From the NCBI GenBank assembly GCA_002397275.1, contig DHAA01000040.1, positions 40,794 through 104,793 of the forward strand: a DNA stretch of 64,000 nucleotides, given 5' to 3'. The position numbers were made by a program, and so were the translations under genes. The notes below the pieces were generated by a model. The model ran no database searches and was not told the DNA's origin. It saw only the letters and a list, made by a program, of their open reading frames with translations. This stretch comes from Thermacetogenium sp. UBA4966 (GTDB taxonomy: Bacteria > Bacillota > DSM-12270 > Thermacetogeniales > Thermacetogeniaceae). Positions 59,726 through 64,000 of the stretch are shown piece after piece (position 1 is the stretch's first letter; the number at the start of each line of letters is the position of its first letter).

Positions 59726-60802
59726 CTATTTGTGTTCAGAGTTATGTGTATGCGAATGACTGTGCCCCCCCATGATCTCCTCCAGCTTCTGCTGGTCAAG
59801 GCGGAGATCCTGGAAGGGCTTGCGGCGCATCCTGTGCATAAGGGCCAGATCTGCCGTGGCGCGGATATCTTCTTCGCCGACTTCTTCACGCCCCTGAAGA
59901 GCGGCCATGGTTTTTGCCGCCTTGATCATGATCAGGTCGGCGCGGTGGCCGTCCACTCCCATTTCTATAGCTATTTCGGCGATCAGGTAGAGCATCCTGT
60001 CCGCTACCTGGACATGAGGCAGGGCTTTTTTTGCCGCTATGATCTGCCGGCGCAGTTTTTCCTGTTCGGGTTCCCAAGCGGCGCAGAATCGCGCCGGGTC
60101 CTCTTCAAAGGCTACTCTCCTGCGGATCACTTCCACACGCCGGTCCGGTTCCAGGATCCCCTGGATCTGTACGCATAAGCCGAAGCGGTCCAAAAGCTGG
60201 GGCCGCAGTTCTCCTTCTTCCGGGTTCATGGTTCCTACCAGCATGAAATTGGCGGGGTGGGTAAAGGATACTCCCTCCCGCTCCACCGTATTGACGCCCA
60301 TTGCCGCTGAATCCAGCAAAACGTCGACGATATGGTCATCGAGCAGGTTGACCTCGTCCACATAGAGGATGCCCCGGTTGGCTTCGGCCAAGACTCCGGG
60401 CTCAAAGCGTTTTTCCCCCTTTTTGATCGCTTCTTCCAGGTCGAGGGTGCCCACCACTCGGTCCTCTGTGGCGGAAACGGGCAGCTCGACAACCCTCATC
60501 TTGTGTTTTGTTTTGTTCAATTCGCCGCTCCGCAGCTGTTCCCTGCAGGAACTGCACATGGCGGCCACATCTTCCGGATCGCATCCGAAGGGGCAGCCGG
60601 CTACGACCTGGTTGTCGGGAAGCAGGGTTGCCAGGGCGCGCACCGCTGTGGATTTGGCGGTGCCTTTCTCCCCGCGGATTAAAACACCGGCCAGCTTTGG
60701 ATTAATGGCGTTGAGGATGAGGGCGAGTTTCATGTTTTCCTGCCCCACTAATGCCGTAAAGGGGTAAATGTACCTTACTGTCTGTTCTATCGTTTGTTCC
60801 AT
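59726..60802 (-). CDS. Chelatase AAA ATPase subunit (ChlI/BchI type)
   Basis: 358 residues. AAA+ ATPase that powers metal insertion by the CobN-like subunit. Walker [10 protein letters not shown] near 45, Walker [12 protein letters not shown], sensor [21 protein letters not shown] Cys cluster ([17 protein letters not shown]) near 75-95 is typical of this subset. Start ATG 60802. It ends in a His-rich tail ([11 protein letters not shown]), perhaps for metal handling. Likely partners: CobN and the VWA subunit encoded next upstream. Confidence 0.9.
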   Translation of the reverse strand: MEQTIEQTVRYIYPFTALVGQENMKLALILNAINPKLAGVLIRGEKGTAKSTAVRALATLLPDNQVVAGCPFGCDPEDVAAMCSSCREQLRSGELNKTKHKMRVVELPVSATEDRVVGTLDLEEAIKKGEKRFEPGVLAEANRGILYVDEVNLLDDHIVDVLLDSAAMGVNTVEREGVSFTHPANFMLVGTMNPEEGELRPQLLDRFGLCVQIQGILEPDRRVEVIRRRVAFEEDPARFCAAWEPEQEKLRRQIIAAKKALPHVQVADRMLYLIAEIAIEMGVDGHRADLIMIKAAKTMAALQGREEVGEEDIRATADLALMHRMRRKPFQDLRLDQQKLEEIMGGHSHSHTHNSEHK

Positions 60803-60849
60803 GGTGATCAACCCTTTCTCTTATCGCTAGTATTTTGACAGCCTCCGCC

Positions 60850-62871
60850 TCACCCCAGGGTGTTGTGCACGGCTTCTACGAGGCGATCCGCCTTGAGGTC
60901 GTCTAGTTTGTAGTATTCGGCGTCCATCGCTTCGGCCAGCTGCCGGGCAAGCCCGAAAGAGAGGAAGCCGCTGCTTTCCACATCTACAACAAGGCTTTTG
61001 ATGCGCTCTTCGTCTTTGATCATCTCGGCGGCGCGGACGGCTTCGGCCAGGGGACGTTCCTCGCCTATGCTCACATTGGCCTTGCCGTCGGAGATAATGA
61101 TCAGCAGCGGCCTGATATCGGGGTCTTTAAAGAGATGGGCTTTGGCCACCTCGTATGATTTAATCAGTCCGGCGGAGAGGGGGGTGCGGCCGCCGACAGG
61201 GAGCTCTTGCAGGAGTTTTTGAGCGCGCTCCACACTGTTGGTGGGAGGAAGGAGCACGTCTGCCTGTTCTCCGCGAAAGGCCACCATGCCCACTCTGTCT
61301 CGCTTCTGGTAAGCATCGAGGAGCAGCGACAGGACGGCGCCCTTAGCCTCTACCATCCGCTGCTGCGCCCCCATGGAGCCGCTGGCGTCGACGGCAAACA
61401 GGAGAAAATTCCCTACTCTTTTTTCTCGCACTTTTTCCCGCAGATCCGCCGACTCTATGACAACGGCCACTCTATCCCGCCGGCGGCGCTTCTGGTAAGG
61501 GGCGGCGGCGCGCAGGGTGGCGTCGAAGGCTAAATCCTGCCTCTCCCAGCGCATGGCGCTGCGCACATAGCGGCCTGTCTTGGTGGCTGTCTGGCCGCGG
61601 GATCTCCTCCCGGAGCCTCTGCGCAGTATACCTTTCACCTTATAGCTGATGCGGCGCACGGGAAAGGGTTCGCCTACGGCAAAGACGACATCCGGTGCTC
61701 CCTGAGGCGGCGCCTTCTGCGGAGATTGATCCTGATCTTCCTGCTGCTCTTCCTGCATCTCCGGGGACTGCTGTTGTTCCTGTTGTTGCTCTTGCTCTTG
61801 CTCTTGTTGTTCTTCTTCCTCTTCCGGGTCTTCCGGTTCGTCCGGCTCCTCGGGCTCCGGCGGTTCCGGCTCCTGAGGGGGAGGTGGCGCCTGGCGCATG
61901 CGGTGGGGGAGAACGTACTCTGCTGCTTCCTGGACGTCGCTCTCTCTCACTTCTCGCCTACCGTAAAGGGCGGCAAGGGTGCGGGCGCAGGCTGTCATCA
62001 CCAGATCCGCACGGTGGCCTGCGACCAGCGCTTCTGTACAGATCTGAACGACCAACTCTTCCAGTTGGGGGTCCATAGCGACCTCCGGCAACAGGCGGCA
62101 GGCGGCGATGATCTCCCGGCGCGCTTTTTCTTCTTCTGCAGACCACATTTCCAGAAATCCTAAGGGGTCCTGGTCGAACGACTCTCTCCGCTTGATGATT
62201 TCTACTCTCGTCTTGGGATCGCTCTCCCCTTCGATCTGCACGCAGAGGCCGAAACGGTCGATCAGCTGAGGCCTCAGTTCTCCTTCTTCGGGGTTCATGG
62301 TTCCCACCAGGATAAACTCCGCGGGGTGGCTGTAGGAGATCCCCTCTCTCTCCACGAAGTTGACCCCTAACGCCGCGGCGTCCAGCAGCAGATCCACCAG
62401 GTGGTCGTCCAGCAGATTGACCTCATCCACATAGAGGATGCCGCGGTTGGCCCTGGCCAACAGGCCGGGTTCAAAGCGGCGCCCTCCCTGCTTGACCGCG
62501 TACTCGAAGTCTAAACTCCCCACCACGCGGTCTTCGGTGGCGGACACGGGAAGGTCGACGACCTGCACCTGCCGCCAGGCGAGCGGCGGGGTTTCCAGCT
62601 TATATGCAGTTCTGCAATTAATACAAAATTTTTCAGGATGAAAGGGATCGCACTGGTAGGGACACCCTGCTATCACTGTTATTTCCGGCAGCAGGGCGGC
62701 CAGGGAACGCACAGCCGTCGACTTGGCCGTGCCCTTCTCTCCCCTGATCAGAACGCCCCCCAGCCGGGGGTTGACAGCGTTCAACAGAAGGGCTTTCTTC
62801 ATCTTTTCCTGCCCCAAAAGGGCTGTGAAGGGGTAAACGTATCTTTTACTGTATCTTATGTTGCTCTGCAA
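60850..62871 (-). CDS. Chelatase subunit with AAA and VWA domains (ChlD/BchD type)
   Basis: 673 residues. N-terminal AAA+ domain (Walker [30 protein letters not shown], Cys motif CPYQCDPFHPEKFCINC), a Pro/Glu/Gln-rich linker of about 60 residues, and a C-terminal von Willebrand A domain with the MIDAS motif DASGS (FAVDASGSMGAQ). Third component of a three-part chelatase. Start TTG 62871 with GGAGGTGAG upstream; the longer frame to 62988 runs into the riboswitch and is rejected. First gene of riboswitch unit 3. Confidence 0.9.
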   Translation of the reverse strand: MQSNIRYSKRYVYPFTALLGQEKMKKALLLNAVNPRLGGVLIRGEKGTAKSTAVRSLAALLPEITVIAGCPYQCDPFHPEKFCINCRTAYKLETPPLAWRQVQVVDLPVSATEDRVVGSLDFEYAVKQGGRRFEPGLLARANRGILYVDEVNLLDDHLVDLLLDAAALGVNFVEREGISYSHPAEFILVGTMNPEEGELRPQLIDRFGLCVQIEGESDPKTRVEIIKRRESFDQDPLGFLEMWSAEEEKARREIIAACRLLPEVAMDPQLEELVVQICTEALVAGHRADLVMTACARTLAALYGRREVRESDVQEAAEYVLPHRMRQAPPPPQEPEPPEPEEPDEPEDPEEEEEQQEQEQEQQQEQQQSPEMQEEQQEDQDQSPQKAPPQGAPDVVFAVGEPFPVRRISYKVKGILRRGSGRRSRGQTATKTGRYVRSAMRWERQDLAFDATLRAAAPYQKRRRRDRVAVVIESADLREKVREKRVGNFLLFAVDASGSMGAQQRMVEAKGAVLSLLLDAYQKRDRVGMVAFRGEQADVLLPPTNSVERAQKLLQELPVGGRTPLSAGLIKSYEVAKAHLFKDPDIRPLLIIISDGKANVSIGEERPLAEAVRAAEMIKDEERIKSLVVDVESSGFLSFGLARQLAEAMDAEYYKLDDLKADRLVEAVHNTLG

Positions 62872-62914
62872 ATTCTCACCTCCAGGCTTTCGGATACACG
62901 TGCAGCCTTTCCAA

Positions 62915-62942
62915 CAAAAAACCCCGTCTACCATAACGGGGC
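62915..62942 (-). terminator. Terminator of cobalamin riboswitch 3
   Basis: On the minus strand CCCCGT...ACGGGG is followed by TTTTTTG, the same design as at 57749. Confidence 0.8.
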
Positions 62943-62969
62943 TACCACTTCCTATCCGCGCAGGCAGTA

Positions 62970-63195
62970 TCGGCTGATAAAAAAACAAGGCAGATCTCCT
63001 GGCTCTGGTTCAGCTCTGCCTTACGCCTTCCCCTCCGCGCTAAGCGGTTGGCTCTCAACTGAACCTAGTTAAAAAACAACCGCTCGCAACACTGGAAAGT
63101 GGCGTTGTGTAAGGCAGCTCCCCATCACAGTGGCGGGACCGCGCCGGATTTGCACCGGACTTCCCTTGTGCATCACGCTCTAACAGCGGATACAA
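62970..63195 (-). ncRNA. Cobalamin riboswitch 3 (upstream of the ChlD-ChlI-ABC unit)
   Basis: Minus strand. B12 box AGCCAGGAGATCTGCC at 63005-62990, CAGTGGC core near 63128, GGTGCAAATCCGGCGCGG near 63145-63161. Sequence matches riboswitch 2 over about 260 bases with scattered differences and small indels. Confidence 0.93.
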
Positions 63196-63405
63196 CGCCC
63201 TGTTTCGTTATTCAATTTTATGTGCATATGGGTTTCCGGCTTTAACATAAATGACCATGCTACCCCCTTATTTTCCGGAGGGAGACCTTCATGGCCATCA
63301 TTATCGACCAGAATACTAATAGACTTATTCTACACGTTCTTCGATATTCCTTCGTATTCATATAAAATATGGGCGTGGCGTGGGGACGTTTCGTCTGCCG
63401 CATGC

Positions 63406-63495
63406 TTAGTGGTTAGTGGTTAGTGATCAGTGGTTGGAAAAATAGTTAGTCGGAGGTCAGAAATTGGAGACCGGCTGGATCCCAGCGAAGCGACC
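63406..63495. repeat. Intergenic repeat (copy 3)
   Basis: TTAGTGGTTAGTGGTTAGTG repeats at 63406-63425, followed by GTCGGAGGTCAGAAATTGGA at about 63450, and CCGGCTGGATCCCAGCGAAG from 63471. The latter parts resemble 7608 and 7682, and the first resembles 23985 (inverted). Confidence 0.5.
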
Positions 63496-63990
63496 ATATG
63501 GAGTCCTCAGCCGCGGCGATCTTCTCGTCAGGGAAAACACCGCCTCTTATGAAACCAAACCCGCCAGGAAGCTCACATATGAGGACTATCTGGAAATACC
63601 GGAAGAACCGGGCTACCGCTTTGAAATCCTTGACGGCATGCTGATCAAAGAACCGTCGCCCAGCGTTATCCACCAGCGCGCTTCCCGCAAGCTGCAAAGG
63701 ATTCTGGAGGATTATTTTGAGGAAACCGACCCGGAGGGAGATGTCTTTGACGCGCCTCTGGATGTTACCCCGCTTGAATTTAACGTAGTCCAGCCGGACC
63801 TGTTTTACGTATAGGAAGCTCAGGAACCAATAGTGAAAGATGCTCGCATCGACGGGGCGCCGGCATTGCAGCCGCAAGGATCGGCTGCAGAAAATGCGAA
63901 TCTACCAGAGGGCCCAAATAGAGCACTATTGGCTGCTTGACCCGCAGGCGAAATCCCTGGAATGCTTTGCCTTGCATCCGATAATCCGCG
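63464..63990 (+). pseudogene. Uma2-family (DUF820) endonuclease-like gene, broken
   Basis: Begins protein-like with KLTYEDYLEIPEEPGYRFEI, LDGMLIKEPSPSVIHQRAS and VVQPDLFYV, then a TAG at 63812-63814 where relatives read on. The frame continues with QEPIVKDARIDGAPAL; it then shifts, and RKDRLQKMRIYQRAQIEHYW...LLDPQAKSLECFALHP is found in another frame to a stop near 63992, and part of the catalytic core (usually VVEVLSPS-like) is missing. So it is a pseudogene with one stop and one deletion/frameshift. Confidence 0.75.
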
Positions 63991-64000
63991 TGTAAGATTA

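Noticed and set aside
61680..61900. Gln/Glu/Pro-rich stretch in the ChlD-type gene considered as a tandem repeat or assembly artefact
   Set aside because: Acidic, Pro-rich linkers are normal between the AAA and VWA domains of ChlD/BchD proteins.
62872..62988. Upstream extension of the ChlD-type gene to 62988
   Set aside because: This stretch contains the riboswitch terminator and part of its platform, and the TTG at 62871 has a strong GGAGGTGAG site.
1..64000. CRISPR array, tRNA, rRNA, intact IS element, prophage
   Set aside because: No regular spaced repeats, cloverleaf-like sequence, rRNA-like stretch, transposase or phage structural gene was found by reading both strands.

Overview
The window reads as chromosomal DNA of an anaerobic Gram-positive bacterium, most likely a Clostridia/Peptococcaceae-type Bacillota (Desulfotomaculum/Pelotomaculum-like). 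This is inferred from gene content rather than a database match: a T-box leader, strong GGAGG ribosome sites with many GTG/TTG starts, an HdrABC-FlxABCD electron-transfer cluster, three cobalamin riboswitches, ABC-type B12 uptake with CbiZ, and class III/U32/UbiA genes typical of that group. No rRNA, tRNA, CRISPR array or intact insertion sequence was seen.

Layout. 0-5 kb: an oligopeptide/nickel-type ABC importer (binding protein cut by the window edge, two permeases, fused double ATPase). 5.3-7.6 kb: ECF sigma factor, anti-sigma factor, SIMPL protein. 7.9-12.2 kb: UbiA prenyltransferase, U32 protein, class III aminotransferase. 12.2-15.2 kb, minus strand: MazEF-like pair, then a tandem PII-like protein with a DUF1538 membrane protein. 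15.3-17.5 kb: endonuclease IV and an amidohydrolase. 17.4-19.6 kb: a scar-rich stretch with a truncated ABC ATPase between direct repeats, a HEPN/MNT pair and an RHS remnant. 19.7-24 kb: DUF1638 protein, then an XRE regulator with a small membrane protein and an ABC exporter. 24-34 kb: FmdE, a subtilase with a large insertion, Hsp20, DUF4198, a TTG-start HTH regulator, P-type ATPase with CsoR and operator, RelBE-like pair, HD-GYP protein, and a DUF2325 protein behind a Fur-like box. 34.5-39.2 kb, minus strand: NhaD/ArsB-type transporter and PII protein behind a cobalamin riboswitch, then pheA and aroF behind a T-box leader with two T-box/terminator modules. 39.7-46.4 kb: hdrCBA-flxDCBA, seven tightly coupled genes. 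46.4-63.2 kb, minus strand: a large corrinoid region made of two units, each headed by a near-duplicate cobalamin riboswitch. The window ends in a broken Uma2 gene.

How it fits together. The Hdr-Flx genes should form a cytoplasmic flavin-based electron-bifurcating complex linking NAD(P)H, ferredoxin and a thiol/disulfide carrier. The corrinoid region couples BtuFCD-like uptake with CbiZ (removal of the lower-ligand aminopropanol part), all three subunits of a CobN/ChlI/ChlD-type metal chelatase, a radical SAM/SPASM enzyme, a double nitrilase whose second domain lacks its cysteine, and an ABC-2 transporter. This looks like a corrinoid salvage and remodelling island with several members of unknown role, and it is the most interesting system in the window. 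The link between a third B12 riboswitch and a PII/NhaD-type pair, and the doubled T-box leader, are the best regulatory observations.
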